Below, piece by piece: positions 47,401 to 58,072 of a stretch of DNA of 64,000 nt. The stretch's first letter is position 1; each line of letters opens with the position of its first letter. The stretch is taken from NCBI GenBank assembly GCA_021234155.1, contig JAJEKV010000045.1:834147-898146 (forward strand), given 5' to 3'. The position numbers and the translations under genes are program-made. The stretch is from Isoetes taiwanensis. Lineage: Eukaryota; Streptophyta; Lycopodiopsida; Isoetales; Isoetaceae. Under the pieces are notes generated by a model that made no database searches, had not been told where the DNA came from, and saw nothing but the letters and a program-made list of their open reading frames with translations.

Positions 47401-47536
47401 TTGAAACACCGACCGAAGCTGCCCGTGGGAAAAAGGAGGGGAGAAGGGCGGCGGGCCGACGTCGCAGGAAGTTCAAGACTTAAAGTGCTTTAAACGCCGG
47501 GCCAAAAAGTTGTACCCCACTCAGCATTTTACACCC

Positions 47537-47645
47537 ATAGCAAAGGTGTATTTTGGAATACACCTTTGCTACCAAAATAGCAAAAGTCTATTCCAATATA
47601 CTTCTATTCTCGAATAGCAAAAGTATATTTGAGAATAGGTTTCGA
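47537..47645. repeat. Palindromic repeats, right of the transposon
   Basis: Continuation of the repeat block left of the transposon. It includes a perfect hairpin, CAAAGGTGTATT-TTGG-AATACACCTTTG (47,541-47,568), and further GAATAGCAAAAGTATATT copies. Confidence 0.8.
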
Positions 47646-48764
47646 CTAGTAGAAAACACTAAAAGGACATACATTGTACAATTCACCTCTCCATGATTTT
47701 GTCTACATAAACCGGAATACAACTTCGCGGATTAGTTTTGAAGGCGCTTGGTTCTCGCGGACCGGAACTGCTATTTCTATGTAAGATGGAATACGCCTAG
47801 TCTAGTAATTCAGCTTTTAGTTTTCTTTCTATCTTCGCTGACATATTTAGTCTTGTATTCTCGAATAGAAAATGTACATCAATCGAGTAATTTGCTTACG
47901 TCTTCTTAATGTTTTGCAGTCATTGAAGATGGTTAAACACGTTGTGAACAACCTTCCACCCCTTTTTGTTATCTTTAGTTCCTCTAGTTCGGATGGAGCT
48001 ATAGGCCAAAAGGTGTTTCTTTCTGATGGACTCCAACCTCAATAAGATCCTTGTTGCTTCTCTATGACTCTCCCAGTCCAGCAAATAATAGACTGCCACC
48101 ACCTTTTCAACTATCATCAAGTCCAGCAGGTTGCTCCCTTCATTCATCACCATTTGTACAAAACAGACTTCCACCTTATGTTATTCCATCCTCTGAAACT
48201 ATACAGGCTCCACCTCAATAGGTGTTTCAAAACATGCTACTCCCACCATTTATAGTTTCTTCTACTTTAAATAAAAGTACAAGGTGTACAGCTCGCTCAC
48301 AACAATGCAAAATTCTTCACAAATTCTCTCAGGATGATGTTTCAGCTTCCACTGCACTTCAAATAAATGTTGTGACGCACGGCTTTGCTGAATTCCAATC
48401 CATTATAAGAGATATGTTTGCAATAATTCCTCGTCAAGATGATGCTACAACATCTGCTGCTACAACATCCTGTGGACCATCACCTACATTTAACGCTCTA
48501 CTTTAGACATATCCAAGCCTAGCTTCATGTGGCTTTTTTTCTTCTTCAAACACACCACTGAGGTGGAGGAGGTCACTCCTAGAGTAGAACTTTCATCAAG
48601 AAGGTGAAGACACCAATGAGGACCAATGAGATTACATATTTTCCAGCCAAAGTTTCAAGAAATGCAAGGTGGATTTTAGCTTGAGAGCATGTTCTTCTAT
48701 AAGAAGAAGAAACCTTATGGACGAAAAGAAAATGAGGAGAATTTTAACAACTACATGATATCCA
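47646..48764. other. Weak coding-like stretch, unassigned
   Basis: The plus-strand frame 48,222-48,506 has a Ser/Thr/Ala-rich end (QDDATTSAATTSCGPSPTF) and could be the N-terminal part of the transposase-like gene that follows. A minus-strand frame at 47,920-48,174 (the stretch ATRILLRLESIRKKHLLAYS) overlaps this region. Neither is assigned. Confidence 0.3.
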
Positions 48765-50650
48765 TTGGGTCGCATTAATAAATCTAACATAGCTAAACTT
48801 CATACAGTTAAAGATAACTACAGTTCTATGACATTAACGGACCCGAATGCCTACTTGGTTTATCAATTAAGACCAGACTGCCACATAATTTTGCATTACA
48901 TTAACCATGAACAAGTGTGTCAGAAATATTTTATGGTTGTCCATCATTTGGGGGCCATTAGAATGTCTTATAAATACATAAGAGACGATAAAATCCCTGC
49001 ATCACTGCTGGCCAAGAAGACTTATCACAATGCACACCCTAGCTGTTGTGACATGGATGGAGAATTATTGTGGAGAAACATGTGAAAAGTTTCCTAATAG
49101 CAACATGTATTATTTTACAGACAACATCACGAAAAGGGATGTCTTCCAAGAATATAAAGAGGTGTGCATTCAGTCCCACTTTACTAGACTGTGGAAAAGT
49201 GGATTTGGACTTGTGAAAATTCCCCATAAGCATAGAATGTTTGTGTGCTCGAGGTATGTACAATTAAAGGATCAAAGAGGAATTGCAAAGACAGAGGTCG
49301 AAAGAAGTAAGTTAAAGTTCTTAATTCTAATGTTTGCTTCACAAAATTATTTTGACTTGATTTCTTCAACAGATATTGTGCAACATAACCTTGCTAGACA
49401 CTGTGAACAACAAGCAACTGAGAGAAGGAAGCATGCCAAGCATAGGAAAAAAGCACTTGAACATCCACTATAGTATATTTCTGTTGTAATTGATGGCATG
49501 GATAAAAAAAGATAACTCTACCTAATTTCTTAAGTATTCCAAAAGTTGTGCCAAATGAATGCTTTGCTAAGATCCACCTTGTAGAAGCACTGGTCTTCAA
49601 AGGAAGTCTAATGTGCAAAGTCTTTTTAACATATTCTAATTTGCATGGAGACCCAAACCTCACAATTACAATTCTTAGCAAGGTGTTGTGTGAGCAAGAG
49701 CAATTACTATAGTGCTCTATCTAGAACTTGACAACACTACTAGGGAGAACAAAAATCAAACACTCTGCTTATTGTGCCATGCTAGTATTCGTAGGATTTG
49801 TGGGATTTGTAAAGCTTAGATTTTTATTCGTAGGAATCAAATTGACCAGATGTTCAATAGATTTTTCATGCATCTTCAAAGGAAGAAGGCTTTTTTATCT
49901 TCCAACTTTACTTCGAATCAAGTAAGACTCTTACACTCCGGTACCTGTGATTGAGCTTCTAAAAGAGACTGCTGACTTTAGAGAATTCATTTTTTCTTGA
50001 AGTGCTATTAGAGAACAAGCCGTGGACAAGTTGAATGATCTAACTTTTTAACATCACATCAAAGTTTTACTTGAAGAAACTTTTTACAAGGGAAGAAGTA
50101 CACCACAACTAAAGACCGGATCTACTAGAGAGGTTATGCTTCCTCAAATCTGTTCTAGACACTAGCTTGGTAGAACATGCTTGAGCAACTTTCTTTCTAA
50201 AAATCCAAAAGAGTCAAAGCAAAAGAAAAGTACCAGTTGGAATCCTTTACAAGCCAATGAAAATGGAATTTGGGTTTTGGCTTTAAGTACTGTGAGAAGA
50301 AGACCAATTGTGGTGGAGAAGTTTCTTTCTTGAACAAAATATCGTGATCCAAAACCTAGATCTAAGGCAGTTGCAGGAACCTTCTGAGTGGGCCTAGTGC
50401 CTTCAGTAGAGGAAGAAAAGGACCAGGTCACGTACCTCAGACCAAGATGTAAGAATGAGCTTCTAGGTAATATTACAGAAATTGCAAAAGGTATGCTGAT
50501 TGCTCTTTCATTTGAGAAAGATGAAAAGGGCGACCATTTTGGATAGCAAAAGTTACTGACACAATTAAAGAAGAAGGGTTAGTGACTAAACTCAAGATTA
50601 ATTGGCTTGCTACACATGCAGTAAATGTTTTTGAGGTAAGGTGTGAGTTA
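48765..50650 (+). pseudogene. Second, unrelated transposase-like pseudogene
   Basis: Two overlapping frames (48,765-49,085 and 49,030-49,473) carry PDCHIILHYINHEQVCQKYF, KIPHKHRMFVCSRYVQLKDQ and an Arg/Lys-rich helix (ERRKHAKHRKKALEHP). Next come VIDGMD (49,486-49,503), then after a frameshift ECFAKIHLVEALVFKGSLMC and KVFLTYSNLHGDPNLTITIL, then LYLELDNTTRENKN (ending 49,756) and NQIDQMFNRFFMHLQRKKAF (about 49,836 on). The order of conserved Asp motifs (DGMD, LDN, IDQ) suggests an RNase H-fold transposase of a type seen in uncharacterised eukaryotic transposon proteins. At least four frame breaks make it inactive. No terminal repeats were found. Confidence 0.5.
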
Positions 50651-50794
50651 GAAATGAGAAGTCAAGGAAAGGGAAAAAAAAGGTCAAGAAAGTGGGTTGT
50701 AGGGATGGGCTAAACCTCAAAGAAGTTCGTATATTGTGTTATGATTTCAGACTGAAATCTAATAAGCGTCTATGCCAGAGGACAATCAACTTGC

Positions 50795-51238
50795 AAGAAG
50801 CTATTTATTACTCTGTTGTCTGTAGTGTATAAAATCATTGCTAAGGCTTTGGCAGAGAGGCTTAAGCCAATACTAGTTCACGCCATTAGCCCAGAACAGT
50901 CTGGTTTTCTTCCTCAGCGGAATATTCTTCATAATGTGGCTGCTGCTTTTGAGGGAGTGCATTGGGCTCGTAGGATGAGGCAGCCCCTTGTTTTTCATGA
51001 GCTGGACTTTGCCAAGGCTTATGACAGTGTCAGCTGGCAGTTCTTGGCGGATATGATGCAGGCCTTTGGGTGTGGACCTAGTTTCAGGGAAACGGTTATG
51101 AAGTTGCACGTGTCTGCTAGGGCAACAGTGTGGTGTCAGGGTGAGACCTCTTCAATCTTCTCTGTGGGCCGAGGCATTAGGCAGGGATGTACGTTTTTCT
51201 GTTCACTATAGTGGCAGAAGCTCTTTTGCAGAAGCTCT
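50795..51238 (+). pseudogene. LINE reverse transcriptase fragment
   Basis: 50,816-51,211 encodes VVYKIIAKALAERLKPIL, SPEQSGFLPQRNILHNV, LDFAKAYDSVSW and RGIRQGC, which are the standard motifs of L1-type reverse transcriptase (fingers, motif A region and motif B). After a small frameshift, FTIVAEALLQKLF continues the domain until it is cut at 51,238. The catalytic YADD box is missing. The relation to the (ATTCT)-tailed LINE cannot be tested because the shared regions do not overlap. Confidence 0.8.
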
Positions 51239-54200
51239 TTTGCAACACACAGAAATCCGGGATAGATGAAACCCAATTCCTCTCCCCGTTCAATTTACAG
51301 AGCCATTGATGCAGCAAGGAAGAGAGATCAGAGGCAGAGATTGTATGCAAAGAAGGTAGCAATGAAGAAGAATTCCCCTTCTAAAGATTCGCCTTCAAAG
51401 AAGAATAAGAAATTGAGACTGAGTGACCGCAAAATAAGAGAAATTTCAGGAGAAATTTATGAAGTATTCAACCAAATTAGTACAAATGTTGATGACAATG
51501 ACAAAGCGCATCATTGACCAGGTCTTCTTTTGAGGGCAAAGGGATTTACCAATTTCTTCTATAAAGAAATCTAAGCAGGTTACTATGGCCGAAAGCAAAT
51601 GGTGAAGAATTTGAAGGAAACAATGCAAGAACATAAGTTTGAGAGGAATCATGACATGCCGTGCAAGGAAGTCCACCCCGATAATGGCGTGAAGAGGTAC
51701 AAATGGTGTCAAGCCATTGAATCAAGCGAAGTGGCTAGATTGCTCAAAGCATCCCGGAAAAACAATTTCAAATGCTTTTCAAAGAAGGGTGCAAGCTAAC
51801 AAAGGGAAGGACCTTGGTCAATGTTCTGAGGAGGGGAAGCGGATGGATAGCATGTTAGATCACAATAGAGAAGCTGTTATCAAGTTCCTCGACGAGAAAA
51901 TACAAGAGTTTCTCCATACAAGAAAAAGGCGTGAGGAAGTATGTATCGAGGCGAGAATAAAGATGGAACATCAATTCACCTTCTTGAAGTCAGCCAAGTA
52001 AGTATTCATCCTATATTGTAGGGTTCATTATATGTAGCATTTATTTGGCATTCACACGATTTCCCAGCAGTTGCAATTCTACCTCGGGTTTAGAGAGGAG
52101 AATCCTCATATCAAAATTGCATTGAGACTTTTGAGAGGTTGAAACCGAGTTTTGTAAGGAGGATGCGTGAGAGGCATACATCTACGTTGCATTTATCACT
52201 TGAAATTTGAATACATCATGCAAGGATTGAACAGCCTGAGAAAAATCGGGTGGAGTTCATGACAATTGTAACCGCCTTTGTGGAGATTTGTGGCCCCGCC
52301 CGTAATGTGCAGCCAAGGAGCATACAATCAAGTGTACGGTGATTTATGGAGACAAGTGGTCCGGCAGCAAAAGGTGATGATGAGGAGGGTTTGATCATAA
52401 CCGCTTGATGTTGGCGTGTAAAAAATGTGGGTTGGATAGAATTAGAAAATGTCCATGTGAAATGGATGGCACGGGTTCAAGACTAGTTACTTGGAAGACA
52501 TTTGAAAAGCAACTGTGGGACCAGACGAGAATTGGGATCCAAGAAAGGCTTTGAGGTACAAACCTGTCTTGAGATTAGTACAGAAGGAGAGAAGTCCCAA
52601 AGAATTTCAAGAGGAAGTGAAGAAGGTAATATCAGATTTTGTTCTACACAATTACATAGCACATTGGCAATGCCAATCAGTTTAAACGTTGTGTGTCATC
52701 ATTTTAAGATACAATTGTATCCGTTATTGACTTTGCGTAAAAATTACAAAGATCAAGATCCGTAATGAGCCCCATCAATGACCGCATACGGATTCAAGTT
52801 TCTATACTTGTTCACATAACATATAGGCATGACAAAAGTGCTGATTTCCTGTACCTGTGCCTGAAGAAGAAGACTGTCCAAAGAAGAGAAAAAAGAACAG
52901 AAGGTTGGAGCAGATCAGGAATAGACTCAACAATGGTAGGAAGATCATAAAAGAGACTCACTTTTACATTTCTGATGATAAAGTGCATGACTCATTATTT
53001 GTGGAACACCGCCTACAAAAGCATGTTGCATGGCTTAAGGAAGGAAATAGAGTATGAGAAGCATTGGTTTTGGAGTGATGGTACGCTCATCACAATTCAA
53101 GTCAGAAAACCTTTTTTTTTCTTAGGCACATACTTCACAATCAATGACAAGGAAATAGTGTGGAACTACTTTGCCAACGCTCATGGTAAAGGTGAACATG
53201 ATGGTGCAGGTCTTTGTTATCAAAAAAGGTCGCTAAGTAAGGAACAACTCAAACCCAATGGTGTGCAACCGAGGCATGCTAAAGATATTGTAAAATTTAC
53301 ATGTACATATTTCGCCAGATCTACCGGTCCGATGAAACATATGAGATCAAAAGATATTTTTGGGAAATTGAACTTCTTTGTTGTGGCAAACATGGAAGAA
53401 TATGAAATTGAAATACTCAAAGGCACAAAGAAGATTCACATGTCGGACACCCGCGTGGGACTAGACCAAACAGGCTTGCTCATAGATGCCCTGCCATGTT
53501 TACTTTCGCTTTGCATGGATCATAATTGGGACTCCTCAGATCAATAGGTAGTAGATTTGGAAAGTGGGAGGTAACTGACTTAAAACCAGGAGTTGAGAAG
53601 AAAAAAAAAGGAGACTCTTGAGCAGAGGTAGGTGACAATTTTGCATTGAATGCCGAGGTAGACAATTGAGAGGGTGTGGACTTTACATCCTCAAGTGCAC
53701 TGAACCCAAATGCACACTTGAAGATTCATACAAAGATGGATGGGGGCAAAAATTTGGAGTGCATGAGGTTATCTTAAGTGGATTGTATTATCAATTCTTG
53801 GGTAATTTCAAGTATATGTTGCTCACTAAAACAACCCGAAGCCTCCGGTAATGAGCCATGTGGTAAGATATCCTAAAATTGATATGGAAAAAAATAGAAA
53901 CCTGAGACATGTACACAGAATTTCACCCAGAGACCCATGAAAAAATTATGGCAGTCTCCCAATAACAATGTAATTGTTTGACACTTAACGAAATTGATGT
54001 TATTCTTTTCAAGTGATTTGTTGTTCCAGCACCTAAGCATGTAAGCACATATTTTTATATATATTAACAATAGTGAGGATGCACAAGGGTGGTGTGCATT
54101 ACTTCGAAATGAAGATTGAATTGTTGTTTATAAGAATGTAGATTTGTGACATTGGAATAAGGTTCAATTATTTATTTTGGTACCATCACTATCCCAACAT

Positions 54201-54312
54201 TCTTGGCAAAATTATATTGTCAAGGCATTTCCTCGATGTGACATGTGTCAATTCGACTGGCCATACGAAATATTTAAGCCTGGTTACGAATTAATTGTTC
54301 TGGCGCGTGTGA
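51239..54312 (+). mobile_element. Second copy of the transposase region of the 8-kb transposon, without ends
   Basis: This aligns with 39,675-42,760 from TTTTGCAACACACAG to the GAGGTT near 54,312. The N-terminal frame is intact from ATG 51,266 (MKPNSSPRSIYRAIDAARKR). Elsewhere indels break it, including the DFAENY region, which here reads DFA followed by a stop (about 52,725-52,740). WSDG is kept at about 53,073. Neither GGGTG end is present, so the copy cannot move by itself. Confidence 0.75.
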
Positions 54313-55304
54313 GGTTCACACTGACCCCAATTTTTGGTCCACAGTTGTTTTTTTGTTGTACGGAAGTGTTGTTTTCTGCCAAAAACAACACCAAAATGGC
54401 CCCAAAAGTCCACGTGGCCCGTTTATCCGGATTTGCACAAAGAGACAGTGGTTTTTTGGCAAAAAAATTCCACAGTGGTTTTTCTGGCACTTTTTTGTTT
54501 TTTATCAACGTGTCCTTTTTTTCAGTATTGTTTTTACCGAACTTTTTCGACGTGTGATTTTTTTCTTGACTGTTGTTTTTTTGAGGAGCCACGTGTTGTT
54601 TTTCCTTAAAATAAGACATGTAGAATTAAATATTGCTATACGTGAAAGACTAACTTACAACAATGGTTTTAAAGAACGACACGTGTTATTGAAATCTATA
54701 TATTGTTTTTAGTGCTATTAAGTATTGTTTTTCTAAAATAAGGACATGTAAAAGAGCATTATAATAACATATAGGAAAAACAAGGTGTTGTTTCTAATTG
54801 CCTTTTAGCTAATGAAATACTGACACGTAGTATACTTTTTAAATAAAAAAAAAAAGTTATTTTAACTAATCGAATATCGACACGTGACATATATTTTTAA
54901 ATAAAGAATTATTATTATGACATATAGAAAAAACATTGATGTTTCGAACATACCTTCTAACCAATCAAATATTGCCACATGGCATACATTAAAATAATAA
55001 TATATACTATAATTTAAAAATCAATATGATTGTATTTAAAATAAGAAAGCTTGTAGGAATCTAGTGGATCATTAAGTTTAAGTGCTTCTTTGATAAATCA
55101 TTATATGCAAATAAATACATGCCATTAAAACCATTGGAGGGAAAAGATGTACATAATTTTCAGCAAATACTTTACAGCAGAATCGAGAATTGGAAAAGAG
55201 AAATACTGATAACAAATTGTAGACTAAAACCCTGAAGTTAGATATATTTTTTTCGTAAAGGCAAGTATTTTCCTAATACAATGCAGACTGCAACTAGTCT
55301 GATA
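54313..55304. repeat. AT-rich degenerate repeats with recurrent ACACGTG/CCACGTG motifs
   Basis: ACGT-core sites occur at 54,410 (CCACGTGG), 54,589, 54,679 (ACACGTGT), 54,822 and 54,879 (GACACGTG), with GCCACATGGC at 54,974. They are embedded in a weakly repeating AT-rich unit (CAATCAAATATTG, GACACGTG, ATATTTTTAAATAA) of about 60-95 bases. No gene is seen. Confidence 0.5.
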
Positions 55305-55905
55305 TTAGATACAAATGAATGTTGCTAGCCGCGCCTCTGCTTGAAGCCTTGCATTTTCCCACTGCATCATATGGATTAAAGCAGAGGAAAGAAACGGCCT
55401 TGCTTCTAAAGCATCTAAAGTATCACATCTAACTCTGTGCGTTACCGGATCAACTCCCATATGCATTAGCCTCTTTTTCAGATGCGTATTCAAAAAATAC
55501 TTTATCTCATTATCCGTTCTTCCTCGTAGATGAGACGCGATTCCAGACCATCTGTAAATAAATCACCAAAAGCACGCTTTATTCAGCAATTTCTTGTCCA
55601 ATCTTCATAACCATCTTGCAAATTTCACTTCACATGCTGCTATTATTCAAGAACTTGAAACAAGTTTCGATGTTTTCCTTCAACTCATAATTATCTTGCA
55701 AATTTCATTTCAAATGCTGCTGTCATTCAAGAAATTAAAACGAATTTCAATGTTTTTCTTCAAGAACTTGAGGATTTAAGATTATTTTATACCTATTTCC
55801 AAGAACCGCATGCAGCTGTATGATCATCCGTTCTTCTTCAATGCTAAATCTGCCATGCTTTATATCTGGATGAAGATAATTTGTCCACCGGTTATAAAAA
55901 GAAAA
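55305..55905 (-). pseudogene. R2R3-MYB transcription factor pseudogene, 5' truncated
   Basis: Exon 55,905-55,793 encodes [27 protein letters not shown] and AVLGN. A 241-base intron (55,792-55,552, GT-AG) splits an Arg codon, as is typical of plant MYB genes. Exon 55,551-55,305 encodes [45 protein letters not shown] and [16 protein letters not shown], then stops. This is the end of R2, R3 and the conserved post-R3 stretch. The usual CGKSCRL before RWTNYL is missing, and no acceptor AG precedes it, so R1-R2 DNA-binding helices and the start are lost. R3 has LRGRT for LPGRT and KYFLNTH for KNYWNTH. The C-terminal activation region is absent. Confidence 0.82.
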
Positions 55906-56749
55906 CAGTAAGAACAGTAAAAAAATTATAGAGTTAGAAGTAAAACCTAGCCCCTGCCCTTGCAAATCCAGCCAGCCTTGCCCTTGCAAATCCGGCCAGC
56001 CCCTGCCAACTTAAAATCAGAAAGCAACAAAAACAAAAACAGAAAAAAGTTTAACCTGCTAGCAAAGAATCAGACCTACGAAGGATCCTCGGATCTGCTT
56101 GTCATGCCAGTAGAAGACGCCAGATCTCTTTCTGATCCCAAGATTTGTAATGGGAACACCGGATTTGCCATATCCAAGAAGGTAAAGAAGGGCTTCACTG
56201 ACTCAGATTTGATCGCCCAATTGAAGAAAACGATGCCGGATCTTGTTCTATAGGGCTATCTCATACCTTGGCCAATTTATAGGAGGCAAAACTGGGGGCT
56301 ATGGGCCGGATTCAACAGGAAAATCGCGGTATGATCCAGCTTTAGGGACCAAAATTTCAAGGAAGATGCGGGGATATGTAGAAGGATAAGAATGTAGAAG
56401 CCTGTAAAGAGGCCTGTAAAAATTGGACGGATAATGGTGTACAGCTCTTGGTTCTTTCTGATCTTTTTAGAGCTTGAGATTGATGGGGTTTTTTGGCAGA
56501 TCAAAGGCAAATGCAGCCTGCCACTGCAGCTTCTTTGGGATTAAAAAAATGGGCGATTTGATCTGGGTTTCACAGGATTTGCACAGGCGCGCATGTTCTA
56601 GCTCTGCCCATGCCTGCTTATCTGCAGACATAAGGTCTACGATGCATTTCAAATCTTCGACCGTAGTTGCCGATCCTGGATTTGTCATATCCAAGAACAA
56701 GCAAGGCCACTAAGGCCAGCCCTTGCCCTTGCCCTCGCCATCGCCTCAC
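55906..56749. other. Unassigned; short coding-like pieces
   Basis: The plus-strand frame 55,960-56,253 ends KKVKKGFTDSDLIAQLKKTM. A minus-strand frame at 56,700-56,467 has DLKCIVDLMSADKQAWAELE and CKSCETQIKSPIFLIPKKLQ. They look protein-like but I know no match. CCGGATTTGCCATATCCAAG (56,160) and CCTGGATTTGTCATATCCAAG (56,677) are near repeats. Confidence 0.3.
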
Positions 56750-56885
56750 TAGCTGGAAGGAAAAGAAGGTCGCCATAGCCGGAAGGAAAGAGGTCGCCAT
56801 AGCCGGAAGGAAGGAGAAGGCCGGAAGGAAAGGTGCAGGCACGACCCAAGGCGGGAAGGCTCAAGGCGGGAAGGCTGACAACCAA
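56750..56885 (+). repeat. 24-bp minisatellite (GTCGCCATAGCCGGAAGGAA type)
   Basis: Two full and one partial unit lie at about 56,769-56,835, followed by two GGCGGGAAGGCTCAA-type units at 56,850-56,880. A Gly/Lys/Arg-rich reading frame results, but it has no support as a protein. Confidence 0.7.
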
Positions 56886-57249
56886 TAGGATGATACTACG
56901 AGGATCACAATCCAAACCGTTCATCGGCGCCAAATCTCGTCCATTCATCTCGGCAAAAAAAAAAAAAAACTATACTACAATTTATTTTCGACGTTGTAGT
57001 TAGGTATAATGTCCCCCAATGAATATTACTTGGGGACATTTTCCACTTTGGGGGGGGTCTTCCTTCACCATAGCTTCCACCTTCATATCTCTGGTGCCGT
57101 CTATACACCCTTCGATGTTGCCATAGCTTGGCGACATATAGAAAGGCAGGCCAAACAGGTGTTGACCCCCGCCCTTGAGCTACATTTTTGAACAAAGTCC
57201 GTCCACCATAGCCAGAGCTTGGGATTAAACAGGGTCCGTCGCGAAGGGT
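56886..57249. other. No gene seen; two small hairpins
   Basis: An A-tract lies at about 56,955, then ACTACAA...TTGTAGT (about 56,977-57,001) and GTCCCC...GGGGAC (about 57,011-57,040) inverted repeats. No coding region. Confidence 0.45.
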
Positions 57250-57895
57250 ATTTCTTGCAATCTCCATGAAATGAGTGGAGAAAATTGAAATTCGCGAAAG
57301 TTGACATGCACATCATGATGTGGCATGCCATTGGTGATATGTCATACCAAGCAAGCAAGATAAACTTCTGACTAGGCCAAAAATATAAAAATGTGCAACT
57401 TTGGTTTCCCATGGGGTGATGTGGCAAATTTTTATGGCAAGATATGAGTGATGTGGACATGATGATGACTATGCAAGCTTTTGGGCATGTTTGTCTCCGT
57501 CTCGATGCAAAAAATGTAGGGTTCACATTATGGGATTCTTCCCTTGCCACAAGTGGTTAAGATTTTACAGCGCATGACCTTACCCTTGTGGCACCAACAA
57601 ATAGCATGGAAAAGATGATGTGGCACTCTAAGTGTGATATGGCATGCCAAATAAGCAATTTCAAGTTTTGACTAGGCAAAAAATGAAAAGATATCCATCT
57701 CTGAACTTTTCATTTGATGATGTTGGCAAATTTTGGGTGACATGGCAAGATGGTGGTGACGTGGACATGTAATAGAACGAAATTTCATTTTCCCTGTTGT
57801 GGTTACATGGACGACTCGTGAAGAGTGGGTTGTTGGATCTCGTGAGTCCAAATTGAGGGCTTCTAATTCCGCAACATTTCAAACAGACTAGAAGG
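57250..57895. repeat. Two tandem copies of a unit of about 296 bp
   Basis: TCTGACTAGGCCAAAAAT at 57,369 and TTTGACTAGGCAAAAAAT at 57,665 mark matching positions. The flanking GATGTGGCATGCCA, GGTGATGTGGCAAATTTT and GATGTGGACATG blocks keep the same order in both. Non-coding. Confidence 0.65.
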
Positions 57896-58072
57896 AAAGG
57901 AAATGAATATCACAAGGTTATGTACGTGTCCAATAATATGGGCGCCTACACAAGGCAAACTTGTGGACCATGATATATGATCAATCCTTGGTCCTTTGTA
58001 CTTCTAGAAAGGTTCTCTAGATAACCATTGAAACATTCTTTACAAAGTCAAGTCTACAAACCCATAATGCTC

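Larger units (their letters stand above)
39378..47536 (+). mobile_element. DNA transposon of about 8.16 kb with TIRs, 4-bp ATAG target duplication
   Basis: The left end reads GGGTGCAAAAT and the right end, in reverse complement, GGGTGTAAAAT. Inward similarity continues weakly (GGGTA, CCGG, AAGTGCTTAAAATC against AAGCACTTTAAGTC). ATAG occurs at 39,374-39,377 and 47,537-47,540. Deleting the element plus one ATAG leaves TTGAATAGCAAAGGTGTATT, which matches the neighbouring repeat TTGAATAGCAAAGGTATATT at 39,169-39,188, so the boundaries are well supported. It carries a transposase on the plus strand in its left third and minus-strand coding remains (FCP1/NIF-like, Cys/His-rich) in the rest. A 4-bp duplication and DDE transposase would be compatible with a Sola-like or an unnamed superfamily; I cannot decide which. 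Confidence 0.75.

Noticed and set aside
56685-57550. Open frames of 60-149 codons on both strands
   Set aside because: They overlap each other and tandem repeats, and show no family resemblance or splice structure.
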